DNA of 47,106 bases from Thermovirgaceae bacterium (GTDB lineage: Bacteria > Synergistota > Synergistia > Synergistales > Thermovirgaceae): contig JAUSOU010000101.1 in the NCBI GenBank assembly GCA_030656095.1, positions 1 through 47,106 of the forward strand, in the 5' to 3' direction. The notes under the pieces were generated by a model that worked only from the letters and a program-made list of their open reading frames with translations, was not told the origin of the DNA and searched no databases. The translations under genes were made by a program, and so were the position numbers. Positions 23,962 through 32,087 of this stretch are shown piece by piece (the stretch's first letter is position 1; each line of letters begins with the position of its first letter).

Positions 23962-25512
23962 TTATTTCTTCTTCAGCTGCCTCACTACATCAATAACGGT
24001 TCCGTCGCGGTACTCGACGACACCGATGATCCTCTCTTCCGTTTCAACCGGGGACATCTTTCCTGTGAGCCCTTCAGCTTTTTCGATGAGTTCGTCCATA
24101 GTGACAAGCGGGATGTTTCCGGCCTCTTTGGCCGCGTCGATGAGGTCCTGCCGTCTGGGGTTGATGGCAACTCCGAACTCAGTGACAACGGCGTCAACTA
24201 CCTCGCCCGGCGTGGTGACTGTGTAGACTGAATCCACGGCGCAGGGGATCCGGCCGCGCAGCAGGGGAGTGGTTATGATCGTCAGCTGAGCTCCGGCCGC
24301 GGTGTCCTGGTGACCGCCGATCCCGTGCAGCAGGGCGCCGTCCGCCTCGGTGTTGACGTTGGCGTTGAAGTTCCGGTCCACTTCCGTTGCTCCGAGGACC
24401 ACGGTGTCGAGCATATTGACGGCGCATCCGGCGTTCCAGGGGTTGGCGTACCAATCGGCCGATATCTCTATGTGGTTGGGATTCTCGCCGATGGACTTGA
24501 CTGCGGCCAGGTCGAAAGACTGGACATCCATCAGCCGCTCGAAGAGACCTTCCTTCATCATGTCGACGAAGAACTCTGTGATGCCTCCCAGTCCGAAACT
24601 CCCCTTGATGCCCCTCTCGCGCATTGCGTCCCTTACGTAAGCCGCTACGGCAAGGGAGATGCCGCCTGCCCCCGTCTGGAAGGAGATCCCGTCCTTGAAA
24701 TACTGGCTGGATTCGATCAGTCTGGCAGCGTTTCTTGCGATCAGAAGCCTCATGGGATCCCTGGTTACGCGGGTGGTACCGCTTACGATTCCCGCCGGGT
24801 CCCCGATCGATTCGACCGTAACGACGTAATCGACGAAATACTGCGGAATATGGATGTTGGAAGCGGGGAACGGCGCCAGGTTGTCGGTGATCGCCACGAC
24901 GCACTCGGCGTACTCCGCGTCGGAATGGGCGTAACCAAGCGAACCGCAGGCGGATTTTCCGACAGCGCCGGAGAGGTTCCCGTACCTGTCGGATGTCGGG
25001 GCCGCGATAAAGGCAACATCTATAACAATATTCCCGCTTGTAACCGCGCGGGGGCGACCGCCGTGGCTTCGCAGGACCACCGGGACTTCCATGCCGCCCT
25101 CGGAGGCCAGCTGTCCGATCGGCCCGTTGACTGATCCCTGTATCTGGCGGATCACTCCGCTCTTGATGTGTTTGGTAAGGTGTTTGTGAACCCCGAAGAG
25201 AGCGGTGGGGAATAAGACGAGGTCGCGGATCCCCATCTCCGCGCATGCGTCCATAACGGCATTTACCACGAAGTCGCCGTTGCGGAGGTGGTGGTGGAAA
25301 GAGACTGTCATCCCGCTTTTGAGGCCGGAAGCGCTTATCGCGGCCTTGATGTCGGGGAGAGTCTTGTCAGTTTTGTTGTTGAATGATGCTCTGTTTTTTT
25401 TGCCGTAACGGTTCCCCTCGGGGATCCTCTTGTCGTGCCCCTCGAAGTGCTTTACATCGCCGTACCCCGGGATGGAGTCGGGGATATTGCGCCCCGCGGT
25501 GTTGATAGTCAT
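23962..25512 (-). CDS. citF: Citrate lyase alpha subunit (citrate:acetyl-ACP transferase)
   Basis: 516 residues, usual CitF length. Exchanges acetyl for citryl on the acyl carrier subunit. Diagnostic stretches: GGHQDTAAGAQLTIITTPLL, RGRIPCAVD, VTEFGVAINPRRQDL and the C-terminal EYRDGTVIDVVRQ, all as in E. coli CitF. ATG overlaps the citE stop by one base (TAATG), giving the gene order D-E-F. The companion citC, citX and citG genes needed to make and attach the prosthetic group are not in the window. Citramalate lyase uses homologous subunits, so (S)-citramalate is a possible alternative substrate. Confidence 0.92.
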   Translation of the reverse strand: MTINTAGRNIPDSIPGYGDVKHFEGHDKRIPEGNRYGKKNRASFNNKTDKTLPDIKAAISASGLKSGMTVSFHHHLRNGDFVVNAVMDACAEMGIRDLVLFPTALFGVHKHLTKHIKSGVIRQIQGSVNGPIGQLASEGGMEVPVVLRSHGGRPRAVTSGNIVIDVAFIAAPTSDRYGNLSGAVGKSACGSLGYAHSDAEYAECVVAITDNLAPFPASNIHIPQYFVDYVVTVESIGDPAGIVSGTTRVTRDPMRLLIARNAARLIESSQYFKDGISFQTGAGGISLAVAAYVRDAMRERGIKGSFGLGGITEFFVDMMKEGLFERLMDVQSFDLAAVKSIGENPNHIEISADWYANPWNAGCAVNMLDTVVLGATEVDRNFNANVNTEADGALLHGIGGHQDTAAGAQLTIITTPLLRGRIPCAVDSVYTVTTPGEVVDAVVTEFGVAINPRRQDLIDAAKEAGNIPLVTMDELIEKAEGLTGKMSPVETEERIIGVVEYRDGTVIDVVRQLKKK

Positions 25513-26390
25513 TATTTTTCACCTCCGGACTTCAGGCCCGCCCGCTGCAAAGTAAATTCCGCACGTTTTACGACCGGTCTGTCGACCATCCTGCCGTCGA
25601 CCTGAACGGCTCCAAGCCCCTTAGCGGCGGCCTCGGCGGCGGCTTCGACTATACGCTTCGCCTGCTCTATCTCCTTCGCCGTGGGAGTGAAGACATCGTG
25701 GATTATGGGTATCTGGTTGGGGTGAATGACGCTCTTGCCCTGGAAGCCAAGCTGTTTGACCCACTCGGTCTCCCGCCTCAAGCCGGCATCGTTGGTGATG
25801 TCGGCATATACCGTGTCCAGAGCATCGACCCCGGCTGCGTGGGCGGCCAAAACAACTATTCTGCGGGGGCCGATAAGCTCCTCGCTGTTTTCCGAACGCG
25901 TCGTCTTTAGATCTGCCCTGAGATCCTCACCCCCGGGACATATTGCCGCGACGCGCTTGGAGGCGGTCGCTATCTCGTAGGAGCGCCAGATGCCGAGGGC
26001 GGTCTCGAGAAGACAGAATATAAGCGTTTTTCCAACGGGGATCCCGGCCTTGCTCTCGATCTCCGAGAGAGCCTCGCCCATCAGGGCTACGTCCTTCGGG
26101 TTTTCCACCTTGGGTATGCGGATTCCGTCGATTCCGCAGGGGACTACGGTCTCGATATCGGTTCTCCACAGGTCCGTGTCCATGGCGTTGATCCTGACAG
26201 TAACCTCGCAATCGCCGAAATCGCCCCTGGTGAGGACATCCCTGACGAGAATTCGCGCCGCGTCTTTTTCGCTCATCGCAACGGCGTCCTCAAGGTCCAG
26301 AATGACGCCGTCCGGGCCGAAAAGGTGCCCCCTGAGAAGCATGTTGGGGTTGTTGCCGGGAAGATACAGCTTTGTCCTTCGCAGCTTCAT
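25512..26390 (-). CDS. citE: Citrate lyase beta subunit (citryl-ACP lyase)
   Basis: 292 residues, HpcH/HpaI-type TIM barrel. Splits citryl-ACP to oxaloacetate and acetyl-ACP with Mg2+. Visible: LRRTKLYLPGNNPNML start, DLEDAV acidic metal site, RIPKVE, and GFQGKSVIHPNQI near residue 215, all family signatures. Overlaps citD by 4 bp and citF by 1 bp, so translation is coupled. Related CitE-like enzymes act on citramalyl or malyl thioesters; presence of citD and citF argues for the true three-subunit lyase. Confidence 0.93.
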   Translation of the reverse strand: MKLRRTKLYLPGNNPNMLLRGHLFGPDGVILDLEDAVAMSEKDAARILVRDVLTRGDFGDCEVTVRINAMDTDLWRTDIETVVPCGIDGIRIPKVENPKDVALMGEALSEIESKAGIPVGKTLIFCLLETALGIWRSYEIATASKRVAAICPGGEDLRADLKTTRSENSEELIGPRRIVVLAAHAAGVDALDTVYADITNDAGLRRETEWVKQLGFQGKSVIHPNQIPIIHDVFTPTAKEIEQAKRIVEAAAEAAAKGLGAVQVDGRMVDRPVVKRAEFTLQRAGLKSGGEK

Positions 26391-26659
26391 CTGGCATCTC
26401 CCCCCAAAAGCCTTGTAGCGGCCGCCTCAACCCGTGCCCTCAGCACGAGATCGCCCGCGCCGTTGTCCTGGACGGAAACCGAAATATCGAGGACGCCCAT
26501 CTTTTTGAGGGTGTCCTTGGTGCTGCTTACGATCGCCTCGCCGAAGCGGGCGACGCTTGCTCCCTCCATCGAAACGGTAATGCCCCGTCCCTTTTCGGAT
26601 TCGCTTACGGTGACGATACAGTCCATCGATTCAAGGGTCCCTGCCTGGGCAGTCTGCAT
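26387..26659 (-). CDS. citD: Citrate lyase acyl carrier protein (gamma subunit)
   Basis: 90 residues. Carries the phosphoribosyl-dephospho-CoA arm. The attachment Ser is Ser11 in AGTLESMDCIV, equivalent to Ser14 of the K. pneumoniae protein as I recall it, and the C-terminus LRARVEAAATRLL also matches. ATG preceded by a GGGAGG site. First gene of citDEF; upstream is a repeat- and terminator-filled gap of 410 bp, so citDEF may be partly or wholly a separate transcript from the dehydrogenase gene. Confidence 0.92.
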   Translation of the reverse strand: MQTAQAGTLESMDCIVTVSESEKGRGITVSMEGASVARFGEAIVSSTKDTLKKMGVLDISVSVQDNGAGDLVLRARVEAAATRLLGGDAR

Positions 26660-26688
26660 ATGGATACCTCCCTGCGGAACTCGAAAAA

Positions 26689-26804
26689 CGTAACTCGTGA
26701 CTCGAGACTCGTTACTCGTAAAATCAAAGGCAAAATCCGAAAAGGGCTCCTGGTTTATAGTTTCTGCTCTTGCGAGTTACCAGTTACGGGTCACGAGTTA
26801 CGGG
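26689..26804. repeat. Octamer repeat pair upstream of citD
   Basis: Left block 26689-26720 (CGTAACTCGTGACTCGAGAC) and right block 26773-26804 (GCGAGTTACCAGTTACGGGT), with a 52-bp A/T-rich spacer lacking a hairpin. The minus-strand terminator follows directly at 26815. Confidence 0.8.
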
Positions 26805-26814
26805 TCCTAAAAAT

Positions 26815-26842
26815 CCGGAGCCCACCCGAAGGTGAGCCCCGG
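26815..26842 (-). terminator. Minus-strand terminator/attenuator between dehydrogenase and citDEF
   Basis: Twelve-bp stem (two mismatches) with a CGAA loop: CCGGAGCCCACC / GGTGAGCCCCGG. Read on the minus strand it is followed by ATTTTTAGG. It would stop most transcripts of the upstream dehydrogenase gene before citD. Confidence 0.6.
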
Positions 26843-26870
26843 GCTCAGAGCCTGTTTCCCTGTTTCCAAT

Positions 26871-26991
26871 TGTCATCCCGAGGTTCCTGAAGGGAACAGA
26901 GGCGGAACGCCCGCCCACCGGCGGGGATCTGGTTTAAATTATTCCTGGTAAAAAACGAGATTCCTCCCCGCTGGGCGGGTTCGGAATGACA
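26871..26991. repeat. 121-bp imperfect inverted repeat (TGTCATCCCGAG family)
   Basis: Begins TGTCATCCCGAG and ends TCGGAATGACA, with inner arms CCCGCCCACCGGCGGGGATC and GATTCCTCCCCGCTGGGCGG also complementary. A snap-back element of a type common in many bacterial genomes; single copy in this window. Confidence 0.7.
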
Positions 26992-27027
26992 AACAAAGGG
27001 TTGCATGTATCCTTGCCTTTCTGCCTT

Positions 27028-27067
27028 TCCTGTCTCCTGCCGCCTGTTGCCTGTCTCCCTGTTCCTG
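27028..27067. repeat. Heptamer tandem repeat after dehydrogenase stop
   Basis: Complement form CCTGTCTCCTGCCGCCTGTT and so on; read on the minus strand it starts 2 bp after the stop of the gene at 27070 as ACAGGAACAGGGAGACAGG. About five degenerate units. Confidence 0.75.
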
Positions 27068-27069
27068 TA

Positions 27070-28305
27070 CTATGCCAAATTCTCCCATGCGCACATCTCG
27101 CGAGCTTTTGCGCAGATAGCGTTGGCCTTCTTGTCGAAGCCCGGGTCGATCTTGGCTGCTATGGCCTTTGCCATCTCGAGGGTCGAGACAGCCTTCTTCT
27201 CCCAATCCTTGTCGACTTTGTCGTCGCGCCAGATGTCGTAGGTCAGAGACTTGCTCTCGACGAGGACCTCTCCGATGGCCTTCTCGAGTTTCGCCGCGTG
27301 ATCCATCAGCCCCAGATACTCCAGCATCATTGTGGCTGCACAAAGGATGCCGCAGGGGTTGATCTTGTACTGGTGCGCGTACTTCGGGACCGAACCGTGG
27401 CTTGGTTCGAAGATAGCCGCCTCTTCGCCGATGTTTCCGCTCGGAGCGAAACCCATTCCGCCGACCAGCTGGGATGCCTCGTCGGAGAGTATGTCGCCGA
27501 ATACGTTGGACGTCACGACAACCTGATAGTCCTGCGGGTTCTTGATGAGCCACATCGCGGTGGCGTCGGCGTTCTCTTCACGTGACTCGATGTCCGGATA
27601 CTCTTTGGCTATCTCGTGGAAGCGCTCCTTCATCATTCCGTCGGTAGCCCGGATGACGTTCGCCTTGTTGCAGCAGACGACGCTCTTGAGGCCGTTGGCC
27701 TTTGCGTACTCGAAGGCTGCGCGGATGATCCTGTCGCAACCCTCTTTTGAATAGACTCGCCAGGATACCGCCACCTCTGACTTGTCCTTGAAGCGCTCCA
27801 TTCCCGGGTGAAGGTCGAACATCTCACGGGGGAGCGGGCGCCATTCTACTGCCGCGTAAAGGTCCTCTGTGTTCTCGCGGAACATCCTGATATCGATCTT
27901 CGGGTCGCCCTTCAAGGGGCACTCCAGTCCCGGCAGAAGCTTTGCGGGGCGAAAGTTGATGTAAAGGTCGAAGATCTGCCGCATCTGAAGGATGGCCGAT
28001 TTGAACCCTTTGACCCCGGCTTTGGAGGTGATGGCGGCCATCAGTGTCGCGTCGGTGCTTCTCACCTTGTCGATAGTCTCCTGGGGAACGGAGTTCCGGC
28101 GCTTGTCGCCCTCGGGGAACTCCTTGCAGGATTTCTCCCACATGCACCAGCCCATATCCGCGCGGACCCAATCGATGGGGGGGTTGAGGGCCTGCATGAC
28201 GATCAGCGCTGCTTCCATTACATCGAATCCCGAGTCGTCTCCCGGGATGTAGCTTACATTGTAGCGGGCTTTTTTCTCTTTGACCTGCATGACGTTTCTG
28301 GCCAT
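27070..28305 (-). CDS. Isocitrate/isopropylmalate-type beta-decarboxylating dehydrogenase
   Basis: 411 residues. The family oxidises and decarboxylates 2-alkylmalates or isocitrate with NAD(P)+ and Mg2+. Motifs: MFRENTEDLYAAVEW, the metal-binding NVFGDILSDEASQLVGG, and GNIGEEAAIFEPSHGSVPKYA. The usual isocitrate-binding SxN of isocitrate dehydrogenases is not seen; the region reads KSAILQMRQIFDLYINFRPAK, nearer to homoisocitrate and isopropylmalate enzymes. So isocitrate, homoisocitrate and others remain open. AAGGAGG lies 8 bp before the ATG. Flanked by repeats on both sides, inside the minus-strand tricarboxylate cluster. Isocitrate is my first guess because of citrate lyase and the aconitase-type neighbours. 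Confidence 0.8.
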   Translation of the reverse strand: MARNVMQVKEKKARYNVSYIPGDDSGFDVMEAALIVMQALNPPIDWVRADMGWCMWEKSCKEFPEGDKRRNSVPQETIDKVRSTDATLMAAITSKAGVKGFKSAILQMRQIFDLYINFRPAKLLPGLECPLKGDPKIDIRMFRENTEDLYAAVEWRPLPREMFDLHPGMERFKDKSEVAVSWRVYSKEGCDRIIRAAFEYAKANGLKSVVCCNKANVIRATDGMMKERFHEIAKEYPDIESREENADATAMWLIKNPQDYQVVVTSNVFGDILSDEASQLVGGMGFAPSGNIGEEAAIFEPSHGSVPKYAHQYKINPCGILCAATMMLEYLGLMDHAAKLEKAIGEVLVESKSLTYDIWRDDKVDKDWEKKAVSTLEMAKAIAAKIDPGFDKKANAICAKAREMCAWENLA

Positions 28306-28329
28306 GTGAATTGCCTCCTTGTTTTTAAC

Positions 28330-28452
28330 ACGTAACTGGTAACTCGTGACGCGTTACTCGGAAAACCCAAAACCCGAAATCAGAAATCCCTGGAAGTTTT
28401 TCGATCCTGTTTTTGATCTTACTGGTTACGAGTTACGCGTCACGCGTCACGG
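28330..28452. repeat. Octamer repeat pair between two genes of one cluster
   Basis: Left block 28330-28361 (CGTAACTGGTAACTCGTGAC) and right block 28423-28452 (TGGTTACGAGTTACGCGTCA); the right block ends 3 bp from the stop at 28456. The 61-bp linker has no hairpin, so transcription may pass through here. Confidence 0.8.
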
Positions 28453-28455
28453 TTT

Positions 28456-28947
28456 CTACAGTCCCAGACTCTTCTTCACGTGCGGGATCAGCCCGCCGTC
28501 CTCGATCAGCCCCTTGACGAAATCCGGGTAGGGCGTGAAGGAGAAGGTTCCCTTGGAGGTCACGACCTGGCTCTTGTCGAAATCGATCGTTACTTCCTGC
28601 CCCTTCTCAAGGGCTTCCACTGCCTCGGGGCAAACGACGATAGGAAGACCTTCGTTGAGAGCGTTGCGGTAGTAGATCCTTGCGAAACCCTTTGCGATGA
28701 TCGCGCCTATCCCGCGCATTTTGATGCAGGTCACCGCCTGCTCACGGGATGAGCCGCAGCCCCAGTTCTTGCCGCCCACGATGATATCGCCGGGTTTGGC
28801 GTTTTTCGTGAAATCCTGGTCCAGATCCTCAAGGGCGTACTGCCCCATCTCTGCGGGATCGGAGACCGTGTAAGTGTATTTGCCCGGGAAGATGACGTCT
28901 GTGTTCACGTCGTTCCCGTATTTCCAGACCTTTCCGGTGATCTTCAT
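28456..28947 (-). CDS. LeuD-type hydro-lyase small subunit (pair 1)
   Basis: 163 residues, normal for stand-alone LeuD/homoaconitase small subunits. Forms the swivelling half of a [4Fe-4S] dehydratase that interconverts tricarboxylic or alkylmalate isomers. DVNTDVIFPG start and the GGKNWGCGSSREQAV active-site loop are typical. The substrate-specificity loop after the first helix reads KYTYTV, unlike the YLRT of homoaconitase or YLVY of isopropylmalate isomerase that I recall from Methanocaldococcus. Four bp after its large-subunit partner. Confidence 0.88.
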   Translation of the reverse strand: MKITGKVWKYGNDVNTDVIFPGKYTYTVSDPAEMGQYALEDLDQDFTKNAKPGDIIVGGKNWGCGSSREQAVTCIKMRGIGAIIAKGFARIYYRNALNEGLPIVVCPEAVEALEKGQEVTIDFDKSQVVTSKGTFSFTPYPDFVKGLIEDGGLIPHVKKSLGL

Positions 28948-28951
28948 GGTC

Positions 28952-30208
28952 TTAAAGCACCTCCCTTGGATCGGAGATCTCGCCCTTGAGAGCGGAGGCC
29001 GCGACGGTCATCGGGCTGGCAAGGTAGATATTGCTATCCTTGTTGCCCATGCGCCCCTGGAAGTTCCTGTTCGCGGTCGAGATGCATGTCTCTCCCGGAG
29101 CAAGAATTCCCTCGTGGTTGCCCATGCACGGGCCGCACCCCGGGTTGTTGATGATGCATCCCGCGTCGAGGAAGACGTCGAAGAGCCCTTCCTTCATCGC
29201 CTGGCGGTAAACGGTCCAGGAGGCGGGTATGACGATTGTCCTCACCGCGATCTCCTTGCCTTTCAGGATCGCGGCGGCCTCGCGCAGGTCCTCAATCCGG
29301 GCGTTCGTGCAGCTTCCGAGAAATGCCTGGTGGATCGGGGTGCCCTTGACCTCGCCGATGGGGGCGTAGTTGTCTACCGTGTGCGGTTTTGCGACGCACG
29401 GTTCGAGTTTGCCGAGATCGTAGTTCAGTTCCTGGGCATAAACGGCGTCGTCATCGGCCCAGATGGCTTCCCATGCGTTGGTCTTTGCGATCGGCTTGAT
29501 GAAATCCAGGACCTTCTTGTCTGGAGGGCAGACGGCGTTCTTCGCGCCCATCTCGATGCCCATGTTGCAGAGCGTCATGCGCTCGGCAAGGGACATTGCC
29601 TCGATCGCGGGACCGTGGAACTCCACCGACATGTAGTCAGCGCCGTCGGCCTTGATGTCGCCGATGACCTTGAGGATCAGATCCTTGGCAGAGACTCCCT
29701 TGCTGAACTTGCCGGTGACGGTGATCTTCATCGACTCCGGGACGCGGAACCAGATCTGCCCCGTAGCCCAGGCTCCGGCCATCTCGCTGCGGCCGATGCC
29801 TGTAGAAAAGGCTCCGAAGGCCCCGTAAGTGCAGGTGTGGCTGTCGCTTCCCACCATGATCAGTCCGGGAAGGGCGAAACCCTCCTCGCACATGATCTGG
29901 TGGCAGACTCCGCCCTTGCTGGTGACGTCGTAGAAGTGCTTGAGCCCCTGTTCCTTGACGACCTGGCGGATCTGCATGTGGTTCTCCGCATGCTTGTCGG
30001 TCGGCGCCGGGATAGCGTGGTCAAGGATGAACACCAGGTGGTCGGGTTTCCATACCTTGCTGACGCCGATCTTCTTGAAAGTCTTCCAGATGGGGGCGGC
30101 GTTGTCGTGGCTCATGCAAAAGTGCGGTTCGACGATCACGACCTGACCGGCAGATACGGATTCCCCAGCCGCCTTGCCAAGTACCTTTTCAGCGAATGTC
30201 TTGCCCAT
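28952..30208 (-). CDS. LeuC-type hydro-lyase large subunit (pair 1)
   Basis: 418 residues, aconitase superfamily, archaeal/bacterial type of about 420 residues. Cluster cysteines in FLGSCTNAR and NPGCGPCMG; substrate contacts in VGSDSHTCTYGAFGAFSTGIG and the C-terminal STANRNFQGRMG. With the gene just downstream it makes a complete dehydratase. Substrate unknown: aconitase, homoaconitase, isopropylmalate isomerase, dimethylmalate and mesaconate-type enzymes share this fold. Good GGAGGGAGG ribosome site. No leuA or leuB in sight, so leucine synthesis is not the default reading. Confidence 0.9.
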   Translation of the reverse strand: MGKTFAEKVLGKAAGESVSAGQVVIVEPHFCMSHDNAAPIWKTFKKIGVSKVWKPDHLVFILDHAIPAPTDKHAENHMQIRQVVKEQGLKHFYDVTSKGGVCHQIMCEEGFALPGLIMVGSDSHTCTYGAFGAFSTGIGRSEMAGAWATGQIWFRVPESMKITVTGKFSKGVSAKDLILKVIGDIKADGADYMSVEFHGPAIEAMSLAERMTLCNMGIEMGAKNAVCPPDKKVLDFIKPIAKTNAWEAIWADDDAVYAQELNYDLGKLEPCVAKPHTVDNYAPIGEVKGTPIHQAFLGSCTNARIEDLREAAAILKGKEIAVRTIVIPASWTVYRQAMKEGLFDVFLDAGCIINNPGCGPCMGNHEGILAPGETCISTANRNFQGRMGNKDSNIYLASPMTVAASALKGEISDPREVL

Positions 30209-30226
30209 GCCGTTTTCTCCTCCCTC

Positions 30227-30760
30227 CTACTTTTTCTTCTCTTCGGCCTTTTCCTTGAGATATTCGATCAGGCCGCCGGCTTTCATGATGTCCTTCTCAA
30301 GGTCTGCCACCGCGTCGCCGTGGAAAGTGTTGCCGTTGGTGACATCCTTGATCTCGCCTTTGAGAAGGTTTACCTCAAGTTCGTCCCCGTCCTTGATCTT
30401 GCCGTCCTTGATCGCCTGGCTAAGCCCCTTGACGAAGAGAACGGGGTAGCCGTTGTTGATGGCGTTACGGTAGTAGATGCGTGAGAAGGATTCGGCCAGA
30501 ATCACCGGCACACCGGCGTACTTGAGGCAGTAGACAGCGTGCTCACGCGATGAGCCGCAACCGAAGTTCGTCCCTGCGACCACGAAATCGCCTTCCTTTA
30601 CCTCTTTGGCGAAGTTTTCCTTGCCGGGGAAGTACTCGAAAGAGTACTTCGGCATGTTCTTCGGGTCTGTTTCGGCCAGGTACTTGTTGTGGTAGATGAG
30701 GTCGGTATCGACGTCATCATTGAAGACCCAGGCCCTTCCGCGAAGGATTGTCTTGTCCAT
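30227..30760 (-). CDS. LeuD-type hydro-lyase small subunit (pair 2)
   Basis: 177 residues. DVDTDLIYHNKYLAETDP and GTNFGCGSSREHAVYCLKYAGVPVI mark the family. The specificity loop is YLAE, again without the Arg of homoaconitase. C-terminus is a Lys/Glu-rich helix (EYLKEKAEEKKK). Eighteen bp before the pair-1 large subunit and 14 bp after the pair-2 large subunit. It differs widely from the pair-1 subunit, so the two pairs are not a recent duplication. Confidence 0.88.
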   Translation of the reverse strand: MDKTILRGRAWVFNDDVDTDLIYHNKYLAETDPKNMPKYSFEYFPGKENFAKEVKEGDFVVAGTNFGCGSSREHAVYCLKYAGVPVILAESFSRIYYRNAINNGYPVLFVKGLSQAIKDGKIKDGDELEVNLLKGEIKDVTNGNTFHGDAVADLEKDIMKAGGLIEYLKEKAEEKKK

Positions 30761-30774
30761 AAGTATTCCCCTCC

Positions 30775-32055
30775 CTATCCGAGGATATCCCTGGGATCAG
30801 TGACCTTGCCGCGAACGGCAGTGGCCATTGCGGTCATAGGGCTTGCCAGGTATGTGTGGCTGCCCTTGCCCACCTTGCCGATGAAGTTCCTGTTGGTTGT
30901 GGACATTCCCACGTCTCCGCTTGGAAGCGTTCCGAAGTGTTCCGCCGTGCAGAGAGCGCAGGTCGGGTTCGTGAAGATGATCCCGGCCTCAAGGAATTTC
31001 TGGATGTAGCCGGCCTCGGCGCACTGCTTCATGACCTCGCGTGTCGCGGGAGTTACTATGGCGCGCATTCCCGGTGCGATCTTGAAGTTGGCGGCCTTGA
31101 GAACCTCGAAGGCGGCCGAGATGTCCTCGAATCTTCCGTTTGAGCAGGATCCGATATGAACCTGGTCAACGTGTGCTCCTGCGACTTCGCGGACCTTCTT
31201 GACATTGTCCGGAGCGTCGGGGCATGAGGTCATCGGTTCGAGGTCGTCGACGTTGAAAACGAGCTCCTGGCAGTAGACGGCGTCCGGATCCGCGGAGAGC
31301 GTTTTCACGCGATCCAGCACTTCCTTGCCGGCCCTCTCGACGAGCCAGTCAAGGACTTTCCCGTTCGGCATGATGAGCCCGACCTTGCCGCTCATCTCGG
31401 TGACCATAGAGCAGAGGGTGATCCTGTCGGAGAGCGATGACCTCTCGATGGTGTCGCCGTAGAACTCCACGGACATGAAGAACATCCCGTCGGCTCCGAG
31501 CGTGCCTACTATGTGGGTCAGAAGGTCGCGCATGCAGACGCCTTTTTTGAACGAACCGTTCACAGTGACCTTCATCGTCTCGGGTACGCGGAACCAGTTG
31601 GTGCCCTCGAACCACGAGGCCACGATGTCGGTGTTCCCAACGCCTGTGGCGAAGGCCCCCACGGCGCCCAGAAGGTTCATGTGGCTGTCGGTGCCGAGGA
31701 TCACGTCGCCGGGTTTCACCAGACCGTTCTCCAGAAGAACGTGCTGTCCGATACCCCAGTTGACGTCGAAAACCTTTTTGATACCCTGCTGCTTGGCGAA
31801 CTCGCGGATGATCTTCTGGTTGACGGAGACCTTTTCGGAATGCGATGGAGCCTGCAGGTCGAAAGTGAAGGCCACCTTGTCGGGGTTCCACACCTTGCCC
31901 TTCTTGTCGGTTACCTCTTCAAACTGGAGAACGCAGTTGGCGCCTCCGAAGTCCCGGGCGGTCGAGAGGTCGATGTTGCACCATATCCTTTCACCGACCT
32001 TGATTTCCTTGCCGGATGACCGCCTCATGATCTTTTCGATCATCGTTTTGCCCAT
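30775..32055 (-). CDS. LeuC-type hydro-lyase large subunit (pair 2)
   Basis: 426 residues. Cluster ligands in HIGSCSNGR and NPTCALCTAEHFG; GTDSHMNLLGAVGAFATGVGNTD replaces the usual DSHTxTxGAFG, a change in the substrate pocket (HMNL for HTCT). STTNRNFIGKVG near the C-terminus is conserved. This departure from the common DSHT sequence sets it apart from pair 1 and from standard LeuC. Starts with an AGGAGGT site; 32 bp after the HD gene. Confidence 0.88.
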   Translation of the reverse strand: MGKTMIEKIMRRSSGKEIKVGERIWCNIDLSTARDFGGANCVLQFEEVTDKKGKVWNPDKVAFTFDLQAPSHSEKVSVNQKIIREFAKQQGIKKVFDVNWGIGQHVLLENGLVKPGDVILGTDSHMNLLGAVGAFATGVGNTDIVASWFEGTNWFRVPETMKVTVNGSFKKGVCMRDLLTHIVGTLGADGMFFMSVEFYGDTIERSSLSDRITLCSMVTEMSGKVGLIMPNGKVLDWLVERAGKEVLDRVKTLSADPDAVYCQELVFNVDDLEPMTSCPDAPDNVKKVREVAGAHVDQVHIGSCSNGRFEDISAAFEVLKAANFKIAPGMRAIVTPATREVMKQCAEAGYIQKFLEAGIIFTNPTCALCTAEHFGTLPSGDVGMSTTNRNFIGKVGKGSHTYLASPMTAMATAVRGKVTDPRDILG

Positions 32056-32087
32056 GGGTCACGCACCTCCTGTCCAGTGATTATTGG

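Noticed and set aside
28874-30484. 536-aa plus-strand ORF
   Set aside because: Antisense shadow over the LeuC and LeuD genes; long only because of GC-rich codon bias.
28456-32055. Leucine biosynthesis operon (leuCD)
   Set aside because: Two divergent LeuCD pairs, unusual specificity loops, no leuA, and citrate lyase as a neighbour argue against it.
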